Below the pieces are notes generated by a model. It was not told the DNA's origin. It worked only from the letters and a program-made list of their open reading frames with translations, and did no database searches. DNA of 64,000 bases, from positions 4,646,001-4,710,000 of the forward strand of contig NZ_CP139781.1 in assembly GCF_019679435.2 (NCBI RefSeq), in the 5' to 3' direction. Of the stretch, positions 35,219-43,886 are shown piece after piece (position 1 is the first letter of the stretch; each line of letters starts with the position of its first letter). The stretch is from Actomonas aquatica. Lineage in GTDB: Bacteria; Verrucomicrobiota; Verrucomicrobiia; Opitutales; Opitutaceae. A program made the translations under genes and the position numbers.

Positions 35219-35514
35219 GGCGTAGTGGGAGGGTGGGGAAAGCGTTAAGCAGCTTTAGGACTACGGAGTGGGGTATTTGTTCAGTCGACCTGAAGAAATA
35301 TGAAGAAAGAGCGATCCGCTCGATTTCTCAAGGATGCGGACGGTTTGGATGTGCAGTCGGCCAGGATGCGAGGAGTCATGGCGGGAATTACAGCGGGTGC
35401 CTTGCCAATTTAGGGGCAGTGGAACATTGTTTTGGCGGTTTGGGTCAGTGAGAGCCTTCAACTGGCTGTTTTTACCCTCTCGCGACCTTCAACCTTTTTC
35501 TTGGACCGACTACC
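35219..35514. other. Divergent intergenic region
   Basis: This gap of 296 bp lies between the TPR gene (minus) and the M48 protease gene (plus). It is less GC-rich than the flanking genes. It should hold promoters in both directions, but I cannot fix -35/-10 boxes. No ORF, repeat or RNA motif was recognised. Confidence 0.5.
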
Positions 35515-36363
35515 ATGTCCCGACTTCGCCTCTCACCCCAGATGCTGAGCTGTTTTTCTCTAGCCGCTGTGCTGCTGACGGCTTCGGGCTGCTACAATGT
35601 CCCGGTCACGGGGCGCAAAGCGGTGGCGATGGTGGACGAGCAGGACGTGAAGGAGAAGTCGCTCGTGGAGTGGGAGCAGATGAAGCGCATGCACCGACTG
35701 TCGCGCAACCAGGCGCAGATTCGGGTGGTGCAGCAGATCGGTTCGCGGCTCTCGCAAACGGTGTTCTGGGATGTGCCGTTGGCCGACTGGGAGTTCGTGG
35801 TCTTCGAGTCGCCCAACATGATCAATGCGTTCGCGCTGCCGGGCGGCAAAGTGGGTGTGTTCTCCGGGCTCATCGATTTTTGTGAAAACGAGGATCAACT
35901 CGCCTCGGTGATCGCGCACGAAATCGCCCACGTGGCGGCGAAACACACCCACGAGCGGTTTTCCCAAAACATGCTGCTCTCTCCCCTGAACGCTGCGACC
36001 AATGTGGGCGTGGGCATCGGCATCGGCGGGGTGGGGGTCTCCATGCCGAGTGTGGGGCGCGCGGCCGGTTCGGGCGTGCAGTCCGTCACGCAGGCGGCGT
36101 TTGACCGCGGCAAGGAATTGGAGGCCGACGAGATCGGGCTCAATTACATGGCTCGCGCCGGATATGATCCGCGGGAGGCCCTGAATTTGCTTATTCGGAT
36201 GGAAGAAAATCTGGCTGCCCAGGGCGTGAAAGGTCCTCCGGGCTGGCTGGCCAACCATCCGGGCTTCCCCGAACGGCAAATCCGCATCAACGAACTCCTT
36301 CCAGCAGCTATCAAAATTTATGAATCCGGCGGCGATTCGACCACTCCCATCATCATCCAATAA
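35515..36363 (+). CDS. M48-family metalloprotease lipoprotein
   Basis: The protein has 282 residues. The signal peptide ends in the lipobox LTASGC (C26), so it is anchored in the envelope. The zinc motif is H135-E-I-A-H139, and the third ligand lies in ELEADEIGLNYMARAGYDP. FALPGGKVGVFSGLI before the motif is typical of the M48B/C (Oma1/LoiP/BepA-like) branch. It probably degrades or helps fold outer-membrane proteins. Its 3' end overlaps the following TonB-C gene by 44 bp. Confidence 0.9.
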   Translation: MSRLRLSPQMLSCFSLAAVLLTASGCYNVPVTGRKAVAMVDEQDVKEKSLVEWEQMKRMHRLSRNQAQIRVVQQIGSRLSQTVFWDVPLADWEFVVFESPNMINAFALPGGKVGVFSGLIDFCENEDQLASVIAHEIAHVAAKHTHERFSQNMLLSPLNAATNVGVGIGIGGVGVSMPSVGRAAGSGVQSVTQAAFDRGKELEADEIGLNYMARAGYDPREALNLLIRMEENLAAQGVKGPPGWLANHPGFPERQIRINELLPAAIKIYESGGDSTTPIIIQ

Positions 36364-37126
36364 ACGAGCGATATGGGGGCGCCGTGCAGCGTGCTGGGCT
36401 TTGGCCGGCGTGTTGGCGCTGGGGCTTGCCTCCGCGGAAGCAAGCGCGGCGGATCGCGGCAACTCGGAGCCGCCGCGACTGACTCGACCCGTCGAGCCGC
36501 AATACCCGCCGGAGCTGCGGGATGCTGGGGTGGAGGGGCAGGTGGACGTGCATTTTCTCGTCGACCGTTACGGCGTGGCGAAGAACCCGGAGATCAGTTA
36601 CGCGACCCACAAGGAGTTTGGCGAAGCGGTGAAAGCGGTATTGCCGCGTTGGCGTTTTGCGCCGGCCCGCCGCAATGGCACGCCGGTCGATCAACAGGTG
36701 CGCATGCCGGTCATGTTTGTGGTCAAGCAGGCCGACCCGCTGAGCAAGTGGGCCGGCCGCAACGTGTTCAAAAAGATGGAAGCAAATCCGCCGGTGAACG
36801 CCGATGACCTTGGCGTGTGGCCGGAGCCGAGTGACTGGATCGAGCCGTATTACCCGCCGCAACTCACCGGCACCGGCAAACGCGGCGAAGTGGTGGTGAG
36901 TTTTGTGATCGATGAACACGGCGACGTGGTGAATCCCGAGATCGTGGTGGGCGACGACCCTTACTTCATCGCCTCCGCGCTGGCCGCGACCGTGAGCCTC
37001 GACTTTTCCCCGCACTTGGATCCCGAGACCGGCGAAGCGATTCCGGTCGAAATGGCAGTCTCCTACCACTTCGACGAGAAGAAGCAGCAGCAGTGGGAGC
37101 AGGCGGTGAATACGCCCAAGAACTGA
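36320..37126 (+). CDS. Periplasmic protein with two TonB-C-like domains
   Basis: The protein has 268 residues. The start ATG at 36320 lies inside the M48 gene; no better in-frame start follows before the signal peptide (WALAGVLALGLASAEASA). Two copies of a TonB C-terminal-like fold follow. The first has PVEPQYPPELRDAGVEGQV and FLVDRYGVAKNPEI. The second has IEPYYPPQLTGTGKRGEV and FVIDEHGDVVNPEI. There is no N-terminal anchor or Pro-rich spacer, so it is not a canonical energy transducer. Such stand-alone TonB-C proteins may bind partners in the periplasm. Coupling to the M48 gene suggests a joint envelope role. Confidence 0.8.
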   Translation: MNPAAIRPLPSSSNKRAIWGRRAACWALAGVLALGLASAEASAADRGNSEPPRLTRPVEPQYPPELRDAGVEGQVDVHFLVDRYGVAKNPEISYATHKEFGEAVKAVLPRWRFAPARRNGTPVDQQVRMPVMFVVKQADPLSKWAGRNVFKKMEANPPVNADDLGVWPEPSDWIEPYYPPQLTGTGKRGEVVVSFVIDEHGDVVNPEIVVGDDPYFIASALAATVSLDFSPHLDPETGEAIPVEMAVSYHFDEKKQQQWEQAVNTPKN

Positions 37127-37224
37127 GCTATTTGAGTGGGTCGATCTGCCGCAAAATCGGCCCGGTGGGGTAGACGCGGTCAGGTAGCTGGTTAGGTTGG
37201 TCGCGTTTGAACACCCAACCTATC

Positions 37225-37815
37225 ATGAAGTTATTTCGTTCCTCTTCCCTCTCTCTGCGGGCGCTCGCCGCCGGCGCCGTGCTCTCCCTCGCCACGGGTT
37301 CCGTGGCGCTCGCCGACGATCACGGCCACGGTCACCACGACGCCGCGACGATGGCTCCCATCGGCTACAAGGCGATCGCCGTGCTCATCGAAGGTAATGA
37401 TTCCGGCGTCTCCGGCACGGTCACCTTTGAACAGACCAAGGATGGCGTGCGTGTCGTGGCCGACGTGAAGGGCCTCACGCCGGGCAAGCACGGTTTCCAC
37501 GTGCATCAGAAGGGTGACCTTTCCGCGGCCAACCTCACCTCGACCGGCGGTCACTTCAATCCGACCGGTCACGATCACTCCGGTCCCGATGCCATGATGC
37601 GTCACGTGGGTGACCTTGGTAACCTCACGGCCGATGCGTCCGGCCATGCGACGGCGGATTTTGTGGACCACAAATTGGCCCTCGCCGGCGAGCACTCCAT
37701 CATCGGCCGCGGTGTCATCGTGCACGCGGACGAAGACGACCTCAAGAGCCAGCCCACGGGCAACGCTGGCGGTCGCGTGGCGGGTGGCGTGATCGGCATC
37801 ATCGGCACGCCGTAA
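37225..37815 (+). CDS. sodC: Cu/Zn superoxide dismutase lacking both conserved cysteines
   Basis: This 196-residue protein starts at the ATG at 37225 (MKLFRSSSLSLRAL). Its signal peptide ends near VALADD and it has a His-rich start (HGHGHHD). Metal ligands are present: HGFHVH (two Cu His), GGHFNP (bridging His), a His in GHDHSGP, RHVGDLGN (His and Asp for Zn) and GVIVHADEDDL (Cu His). The disulfide Cys of bacterial SodC are replaced: GDLSA instead of GDCSA, and RVAGGVIGI instead of RxACGVIGI. It should dismute superoxide in the periplasm if it folds without the disulfide. The His-rich N-terminus may help load metal. Confidence 0.9.
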   Translation: MKLFRSSSLSLRALAAGAVLSLATGSVALADDHGHGHHDAATMAPIGYKAIAVLIEGNDSGVSGTVTFEQTKDGVRVVADVKGLTPGKHGFHVHQKGDLSAANLTSTGGHFNPTGHDHSGPDAMMRHVGDLGNLTADASGHATADFVDHKLALAGEHSIIGRGVIVHADEDDLKSQPTGNAGGRVAGGVIGIIGTP

Positions 37816-37844
37816 AACGTCGCACCACTCTTCGCTGGTTTGAG

Positions 37845-37877
37845 AAACGCGTTCGTCGCTCGACGAACGCGTTTTGC
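37845..37877 (+). terminator. Intrinsic terminator of sodC
   Basis: A 14 bp perfect stem (37845-37858 with 37861-37874, core AACGCGTTCGTCG) is followed by TTG and a weak T tract. It lies 30 bp past the sodC stop. Confidence 0.8.
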
Positions 37878-37911
37878 GTTAACACAGTGGCGCTTCCCTC
37901 TACCCCGCGTT

Positions 37912-38934
37912 ATGCCCGGCCGCTGGCACCTTTATTCCGAAGCCCGATTGCTGCAGACCCGTCTCTGCGATCTCCCGCTGCGCATCGAAGGCGGCATCAT
38001 CGAAGAGCGTAAACACCGGCTCTACGAGGAACTGGAGGCAAAGGCGTTGCGGTTTCGCCCGCATTTTTGGCTGAGCCAGGAATGGTTCACGCCGGACGGG
38101 GTGCCGGGGATCGCGGTGCCGTTTTATTTGGCGCATCCGCGCCTCGTGCGACTGGAACGGCAGTTCATGCTCGAAGCCGAGGGGGCGACGGAAAGCCAGT
38201 GCATGCGCATCCTGCGGCACGAAGCCGGACACGCGATCGACAATGCCTTTCGCCTGCACCGGCGGCACCGTTGGAAGGAGCTGTTTGGCTCGTTCAACGA
38301 TCCCTATCCCGATGCCTACCGACCGCGGCCGGCGAGCAAGCGCTACGTGCACCACCTCAATGGCTGGTATGCGCAGGCACACCCGGCGGAGGATTTTGCC
38401 GAGACCTTCGCCGTTTGGCTCACGCCCGGTTACCCGTGGCGCAAACGTTACGCCGGTTGGCCGGCGTTGGAGAAGCTGCTCTATGTCGACGAGTTGATGG
38501 GGGAACTGGCGGGCCAGACCGCCCCGGTGCGCACCCGCCGGCAGATCGAGCCGCTGCGTGAAGCCAAAGTCACCCTGGCAGAGCACTACGAGCGCAAGCG
38601 GGATCACTACTCGGTCGAGTGGCCCGGCTACTACGATCGCGATCTGCGCCGTATCTTCGAAGTGGATACGGGGAAGAAGGTCAGCGCGACGCGCCCGGCG
38701 GCGTCGGCGTTTCTGCGCACCCATCGCCGCGAATTCAGTCGGAAAGTCTCCGAGGCGTCCGGCGTGCCGGCTTACACCATCGACCAATTGTTGAAGAACA
38801 TGATCGAGCGATGTAGGCAGATGAAGCTGCGCCTGCGGGAGTCGCCCACGCGGACGCGAGAGCAAATGCTGTTGATGCTCACGGTGCATACGATGCACGT
38901 TGCCCATGCGGGATATTTCCCGATCGCCGTATGA
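37912..38934 (+). CDS. Putative zinc metallopeptidase-like protein (HExxH)
   Basis: The 340-residue protein starts at the ATG at 37912 (MPGRWHLYSEARLL); the frame upstream crosses the sodC terminator. The zinc motif is RILRHEAGHAIDNAF with H103, E104 and H107. HPAEDFAETFAVWL further on offers a third acidic ligand, as in gluzincins. The C-terminal 120 residues are helical and basic. There is no signal peptide. The last 4 bases overlap the ATP-grasp gene, so the two proteins are made together. The pairing suggests joint synthesis and trimming of a peptide or amino-acid conjugate. Confidence 0.78.
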   Translation: MPGRWHLYSEARLLQTRLCDLPLRIEGGIIEERKHRLYEELEAKALRFRPHFWLSQEWFTPDGVPGIAVPFYLAHPRLVRLERQFMLEAEGATESQCMRILRHEAGHAIDNAFRLHRRHRWKELFGSFNDPYPDAYRPRPASKRYVHHLNGWYAQAHPAEDFAETFAVWLTPGYPWRKRYAGWPALEKLLYVDELMGELAGQTAPVRTRRQIEPLREAKVTLAEHYERKRDHYSVEWPGYYDRDLRRIFEVDTGKKVSATRPAASAFLRTHRREFSRKVSEASGVPAYTIDQLLKNMIERCRQMKLRLRESPTRTREQMLLMLTVHTMHVAHAGYFPIAV

Positions 38935-39971
38935 GTCTGAGTAAACGCCGCCACCTCAAACCCCTCAAAATCCTCGCGCTGATGCACGAGGATCTCGTTC
39001 CGCCGGATTCAGTGGAGGGTCTGACCGAAAAACAGATCCAGCCCTTCAAGATGGAGTATGACGTGAAGGTCACGCTCGAGGCGATGGGGCACGAAGTGCA
39101 TGGCGTGGGCGTTTATAGCGATCTCGGCGTGCTGGCCGATGCGTTGGACGCGGTGCAGCCCGACATCGTGTTCAACATGCTGGAGGAGTTCGACGGGCAG
39201 GTGCTCTACGACCAGCACCTGGTGAGTTTTCTCGAGCTGCGCAAGGTGCCCTACACCGGTTGCAATCCCCGTGGACTCACGCTCTCGCACGACAAGGCGC
39301 TGTCGAAACGCATACTGGCGCATCATCGCATCCCGGTGCCGGCCTTTGGCGTCTTTCGGCCGGGACGGAAAGTGAAGCGGCCGCAACGGCTGCACTTTCC
39401 GCTGTTGGTCAAATCCCTCATCGACGAAGGGTCGGTGGGCATTTCCCGGGCTTCGGTGGTGCGCGATGACGCGGCGCTCGAGGAGCGCGTGGCCCTCATT
39501 CATCGCCAGGCCGGCAACCCGGCCATTGCCGAGGAATACATCGCTGGACGTGAGCTCTACATGAGCATCATCGGCAACGAGCGCCTGCAGACCTTCACCC
39601 CGTGGGAGCTCATCATGACGCGGTTGCCGGAAGGCGCGCCCAACATCGCGACGAGCAAACTCAAGTGGAGCTACGCGCACCAGGAGCAGGTGGGTCTCGA
39701 AACGCGTCCGGCGGAGCTTACGCCGGAGCAACACCGCCGCATCACCGCGCTGTCCAAACGCATTTACCGCGCGTTGTTCCTTTCTGGATACGCGCGGTTG
39801 GATTTTCGCATGTCAGAAGACGGCGAATTCTACCTGCTCGAGGCGAATCCCAATCCTTGTCTCGCTTACGGCGAGGATTTTGCGGAAGGCGTGGAGACGG
39901 CCGGACTCTGTTACGAGGACCTGCTCGATACGATCCTGCGCAACGGCCTGAACTACCGGCAGCAGTTGTAG
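38931..39971 (+). CDS. ATP-grasp ligase related to D-Ala-D-Ala ligase
   Basis: The protein has 346 residues. ATP-grasp features are SHDKALSKRIL, the substrate-loop strand FPLLVKSLIDEGSVGIS, EEYIAGRELYMSIIG and the metal-binding YARLDFRMSEDG plus FYLLEANPNPCL. The N-terminal domain has NMLEEFDGQVLYDQHL, similar to the pre-ATP-grasp part of Ddl-type ligases. These enzymes join carboxylates to amines through an acyl phosphate. No mur or van genes are nearby, so a role in cell-wall D-Ala-D-Ala is not indicated. The ATGA overlap ties it to the zincin gene. Confidence 0.87.
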   Translation: MSLSKRRHLKPLKILALMHEDLVPPDSVEGLTEKQIQPFKMEYDVKVTLEAMGHEVHGVGVYSDLGVLADALDAVQPDIVFNMLEEFDGQVLYDQHLVSFLELRKVPYTGCNPRGLTLSHDKALSKRILAHHRIPVPAFGVFRPGRKVKRPQRLHFPLLVKSLIDEGSVGISRASVVRDDAALEERVALIHRQAGNPAIAEEYIAGRELYMSIIGNERLQTFTPWELIMTRLPEGAPNIATSKLKWSYAHQEQVGLETRPAELTPEQHRRITALSKRIYRALFLSGYARLDFRMSEDGEFYLLEANPNPCLAYGEDFAEGVETAGLCYEDLLDTILRNGLNYRQQL

Positions 39972-40002
39972 CTCGCCCCGTCTGTGCTGGCCGGGCCGCA
40001 GG

Positions 40003-41715
40003 CTAGCCGACGTGGAAAGTCTCGTTGAATTTCTCCTCGGCGGAGACGGAGCCGATGAGCACGAGTTTACCGCCGGGGGGCAGGATGCTTTGCGGGCCGG
40101 GTTGCAGCTCGCGACGGTCGTCGCGATCGATGGCGAGGATGGAGCAACCGGTGAGGGTGGGCACTTGGGAGTCGGCCAGGGTGCGGCCGGCGAGCGCGCT
40201 GGGAACCGGCGCGGTGAACACGCTCACTCCCTCGGCCAACAGCAGGTTGTCCTCACCGCGCAGGTGGTTGAAGATCACATTCGCGCTCATCGAGGCGTAG
40301 GAGAGCACGAGGTCGGCCCCGGCGCGATGGAGGCGAGCGACGTTGGCCTCGTGGGTGCAACGACTGATGATCTGGGTGCGCGGGCGCAGCTTCCGATAGA
40401 AGATGGTGAGGAAGATGTTGGTGTCGTCGTCGTGCGTGGTGATGACGATGGAAGTGGCGTCGTGCATGCCGGCCTTCACCACGACTTCAAATTCCGCGCC
40501 GTCGCCGATGTGGGTGCGCTCGGGAAATTCCACGCGGCCGGCGTCCTTTTCGATAATCGACCAGGTGATGTCGCGTTCATCGAGGGCGCGGGCGGTGGCC
40601 CGGCCGACGCGACCGCCGCCGACGATGACGACGCTGGGCTTGCTGGCGGCTTTGTCGGGATCGGTCGGCGCGGTGTGGGCGTAGATCGCGTTGTAGGTGG
40701 CAATCTGCGGGACCGTGCCGGCGAGGATGAACAAGGTCTTTTCGTCGAAGGTGAACGCCGGGGAGGGCGGCACCAGGTTGCCGTGGTCCCATACGCCGAC
40801 GACGCTCAGGCCAGTGTCGTTGCGCAGGCCGGAAGCGGCGAGAGTCTGGCCTTCGAGGGAGGTGCCGTGGGCGCTGGCTTCGGCGATGACGAGTTCGCCG
40901 AGATTGCCGATGGGCTGGGCGATGGAGTTGCCCACCAGCACGCGCCGGGAGAGCGCCTGTCCCATCATGTCGTTGAGGGAGAGCAGGTGGCTGACACCGG
41001 CGAGTTCCAACACATCGCGAGCGGCTGACGAGCGGGCCGAAGTGATGACGGGCACCGATTCGGACACCTCGCGCACCGAGAAAGTGACGTTGGTATTGAT
41101 GACGTCGCTCAAGGTGGAGACGACCATGGCGGCGCGATCCACGCGTAGGCGGCGGTAGGTTTCCGGATCGCTCAAATCTCCCACCACCACGGGCACCCCA
41201 CGGTCATGCAGCTCGAGCGCTTCGGTCAGGGTGGGCACCAGTGTGTAGAACGGGTAGTGGTGCTTCTCCAGCAAGCGGGTAAGCAGCTTGGTGGTCGGCC
41301 CGTGCATGGTGAGGATGACGTGGCGCTCGGTCTCGGCCGGCAGTTCCCGGGGGGCGCGGGCCGCCGCCTGGGCTTTCATCCAGGGAGCGTAGAAAAACTC
41401 GATGAAGGTGAAGGGCAGTAGCACCAGCAGGAAGATCACGCCGGTGCCGAGCACGATGATGGAAAACCCACGGCCCAGATCGGTGTGAAAGGTGATGTCG
41501 CCGAACCCGAGTGTGCTCATCACGGTGAGCGTCCAGTAAAAGCCGGTGATCCACGAGTAGTGCTGGCCCTCCCGCTCCATCAGGATGTGGAAGATCACCG
41601 TGAACGCGCCCACCAGGATCGCCAACAGGAGCAACAGCTTGCCCAAGGTAAGCAGGTTGCTGCGGCTGGTGCGGCTTTCGAGGAAGGTCGTGAGGACGGA
41701 TCCGATGGCTTTCAT
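40003..41715 (-). CDS. Potassium channel protein with TrkA-N/RCK domains
   Basis: The 570-residue protein starts at the ATG at 41713-41715. TM1 is LLLLLAILVGAFTVIFHIL. The pore loop holds TLTVMSTLGFGDIT, with the filter variant LGFGD in place of TVGYGD. TM2 is IIVLGTGVIFLLVLLPFTF. Two NAD-binding-like RCK units follow: one from about 130 (HVILTMHGPTTKLL, with altered glycines) and one from about 365 (VVIVGGGRVGRATARAL). The protein ends in a TrkA-C-like domain (LADSQVPTLTGCSILAI). It is probably a gated inner-membrane K+ channel. Confidence 0.9.
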   Translation of the reverse strand: MKAIGSVLTTFLESRTSRSNLLTLGKLLLLLAILVGAFTVIFHILMEREGQHYSWITGFYWTLTVMSTLGFGDITFHTDLGRGFSIIVLGTGVIFLLVLLPFTFIEFFYAPWMKAQAAARAPRELPAETERHVILTMHGPTTKLLTRLLEKHHYPFYTLVPTLTEALELHDRGVPVVVGDLSDPETYRRLRVDRAAMVVSTLSDVINTNVTFSVREVSESVPVITSARSSAARDVLELAGVSHLLSLNDMMGQALSRRVLVGNSIAQPIGNLGELVIAEASAHGTSLEGQTLAASGLRNDTGLSVVGVWDHGNLVPPSPAFTFDEKTLFILAGTVPQIATYNAIYAHTAPTDPDKAASKPSVVIVGGGRVGRATARALDERDITWSIIEKDAGRVEFPERTHIGDGAEFEVVVKAGMHDATSIVITTHDDDTNIFLTIFYRKLRPRTQIISRCTHEANVARLHRAGADLVLSYASMSANVIFNHLRGEDNLLLAEGVSVFTAPVPSALAGRTLADSQVPTLTGCSILAIDRDDRRELQPGPQSILPPGGKLVLIGSVSAEEKFNETFHVG

Positions 41716-41848
41716 GCTCGGGCAGGGAGGGGGCGGCGGGGACGCCGTTGCGAGGAAAGGTGCGAGAGGCTTCACGGCGGCGGCAACCCAAACCGGCCGG
41801 TCTCGGCGATTGGGGTTGCGCCGGAGCCCGGACCCTTAGGCTGGGCGT

Positions 41849-42361
41849 ATGGAATCCAGTTCTCCCTATGCTCAATCGGTGCGGGTGCTCGCGATCGGTG
41901 GCACGATCGACAAGGTCTATTTTGACGCCAAGAGCGACTACGAGATCGGCGAGCCGCAGGCGGGAGCGATCCTGCACGAGGCAGGCGTGGCGTTTGACTT
42001 CGTGGTGGAGAGCGTGCTGCGCAAAGACAGCCTCGCGATGACCGATGAGGACCGGACGCTGGTGCGGGCACGCGTGGAGGCCGCGCCGGAGAAACACATT
42101 CTGATCACGCATGGCACCGACACCATGACCGAGACTGCCAAGGCGCTCGGCGAACAGACCGACAAGGTGGTGGTGTTCACCGGCTCGATGTTGCCCGCGC
42201 GTTTTCGGCAGAACGATGCGCTCTTCAATCTCGGTTGTGCGGTGGGCGGACTGCAGGCGCTGCCGCCGGGCGTTTACATCGCCATGAACGGCTGCCTGTG
42301 GCCGGCGCATCGCGTGCGCAAAAATCGCGAGGCGGGGCGCTTCGAATTGATCGCCGGCTGA
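41849..42361 (+). CDS. Single-domain asparaginase-like protein
   Basis: The protein has 170 residues. It carries both active-site threonine motifs of the bacterial asparaginase N-terminal domain, VLAIGGTIDK and LITHGTDTMTETA, with SMLPARF after them. The C-terminal domain of the usual 330-residue enzyme is absent, and the protein stops cleanly after NREAGRFELIAG. Short asparaginase-domain proteins of this size are known as a separate group, so it need not be a broken gene. Activity on asparagine is unproven. It diverges from the K+ channel gene across 133 bp. Confidence 0.82.
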   Translation: MESSSPYAQSVRVLAIGGTIDKVYFDAKSDYEIGEPQAGAILHEAGVAFDFVVESVLRKDSLAMTDEDRTLVRARVEAAPEKHILITHGTDTMTETAKALGEQTDKVVVFTGSMLPARFRQNDALFNLGCAVGGLQALPPGVYIAMNGCLWPAHRVRKNREAGRFELIAG

Positions 42362-42437
42362 GCCTCGGGCGCTTGTCTGACAGATCGGCAGATTTGGCCG
42401 ATGGACACGGCCACCGCGCGTGCGCAGCTTAGGCGGC

Positions 42438-43886
42438 ATGTTACCCCCTTTTCGTCGGATGGCCGTCGCGGCCGTCCTCGCTCTTTCGACCCTGGCCGTC
42501 GCAGCGGCGGCTGATCGCCCCAACATCATCTTCGTCATGGCCGATGACCTCGGCTACGGCGACCTCGGTTGCTACGGGCAGGAACTCATCGCCACGCCGC
42601 GCCTCGATCAGATGGCGGCCGAGGGCATGCGGTTCACCCAATTTTATGCCGGGGCCTCGGTCTGCGCGCCGTCGCGAGCGGTGTTGATGACGGGACAACA
42701 CACCGGCCACGTGAGTGTGCGCGGCAACGCCAGCAAAGAAATCCAGCGCCTCGGCGATGACGATGTCACGGTGGGCGCCGTATTGCAGGATGCCGGCTAC
42801 GACACCGCACTCATCGGCAAGTGGGGCCTGGGTGAAGCCGACACGACCTCACACCCCAACGACAAGGGCTTCGACCATTTCTTCGGTTTCACCAACCAGA
42901 CTCAGGCCCACAACTACTACCCGGTTTACCTGTGGCGCCAGCGCGTGCAGGTGCCGCTGCGCAATGAAGTGCAGGTGGCCAAGCGCGCCGGTTCCAACTA
43001 CCACGGCGGCTACGCCATCAAACGCGTCGACTACAGCCACGACCTGTTTTTCGACGATGCCTTGGCGTGGATCAGCGAACCGCGTGACGAACCGTTTTTC
43101 CTCTACCTCTCACCCACCATTCCGCACGCCAACAACGAGGCGACCAACGATCTCGGCGACGGTCAGGAGGTGCCGGACTACGGCGACTACGCCGACCGCG
43201 ATTGGCCGACTCCGGCCAAAGGACAGGCGGCGATGATCAGCCGACTCGACCGCGACGTGGGTCGTCTGCTGGATCGCTTGGCGGAGCTCGGTCTCGACGA
43301 AAATACGATCGTGTTTTTCACCTCCGACAACGGTCCGCATGACGAAGGCGGTTTCGACATCCGTCGCTTCCGTCCCGCCGGACCCTTGCGCGGCATCAAG
43401 CGCGACCTCTACGAAGGCGGCATTCGGGAGCCGCTCATCGCGCGTTGGCCGGGGCGGATTCCCGCCGGCACGGTGAATGACCATATCGGCTACTTCGGCG
43501 ATGTGCTCGCGACCTGCGCCGACCTCGCCGGGGTGGAGCCGCCGGCCGGACTGGATTCGATTTCGATGGTGCCGACGCTATTGGGCGAAGCGGACGCGAC
43601 GCAGGCGAAGCACGACTACCTGTATTGGGAATTTTACGAGCAGGGCGGCAAACAGGCCATCCGGCGGGGCGATTGGAAACTCGTGCGGCGTGGGCTGTTT
43701 GAGGGGCCCCTGGAACTCTACAACTTGGCCGACGATATTGGTGAAACGACCAACCTCATCGCTGAACATCCCGCCGTCGCCGCCGAACTCGAAGAGTTGA
43801 TGCAAGCGGCGCACCGCCCCGACCCGCGTTGGCAGGTGCGCGGCACCCCGCCACCTCCACCACCTCCGCCGCCCGCGGCTCAGTAG
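42438..43886 (+). CDS. Secreted sulfatase (arylsulfatase family)
   Basis: This 482-residue protein starts at the ATG at 42438; an in-frame GTG at 42420 and ATG at 42459 are alternatives. The signal peptide VLALSTLAVAAAA is followed by RPNIIFVMADDLGYGDLG, with the metal-binding Asp pair. The formylglycine site is VCAPSRAVLMTG, with C76 as the modified Cys. FTSDNGPHDEGG holds the other metal ligands. It should remove sulfate from sulfated glycans or aryl sulfates. It needs an activating enzyme, not seen here. The C-terminus is a poly-Pro stretch of nine Pro before AAQ. Its 3' end overlaps the next (convergent) gene by 7 bp. Confidence 0.92.
   Translation: MLPPFRRMAVAAVLALSTLAVAAAADRPNIIFVMADDLGYGDLGCYGQELIATPRLDQMAAEGMRFTQFYAGASVCAPSRAVLMTGQHTGHVSVRGNASKEIQRLGDDDVTVGAVLQDAGYDTALIGKWGLGEADTTSHPNDKGFDHFFGFTNQTQAHNYYPVYLWRQRVQVPLRNEVQVAKRAGSNYHGGYAIKRVDYSHDLFFDDALAWISEPRDEPFFLYLSPTIPHANNEATNDLGDGQEVPDYGDYADRDWPTPAKGQAAMISRLDRDVGRLLDRLAELGLDENTIVFFTSDNGPHDEGGFDIRRFRPAGPLRGIKRDLYEGGIREPLIARWPGRIPAGTVNDHIGYFGDVLATCADLAGVEPPAGLDSISMVPTLLGEADATQAKHDYLYWEFYEQGGKQAIRRGDWKLVRRGLFEGPLELYNLADDIGETTNLIAEHPAVAAELEELMQAAHRPDPRWQVRGTPPPPPPPPPAAQ

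Noticed and set aside
33329..35248. 639-codon plus-strand frame with many Gly/Val/Glu
   Set aside because: Antisense shadow of the TPR protein gene; composition follows from GC-rich codons on the other strand.
41849..42361. Truncated asparaginase pseudogene
   Set aside because: Single-domain asparaginase-like proteins of this length are known, and the frame is intact with both Thr motifs.
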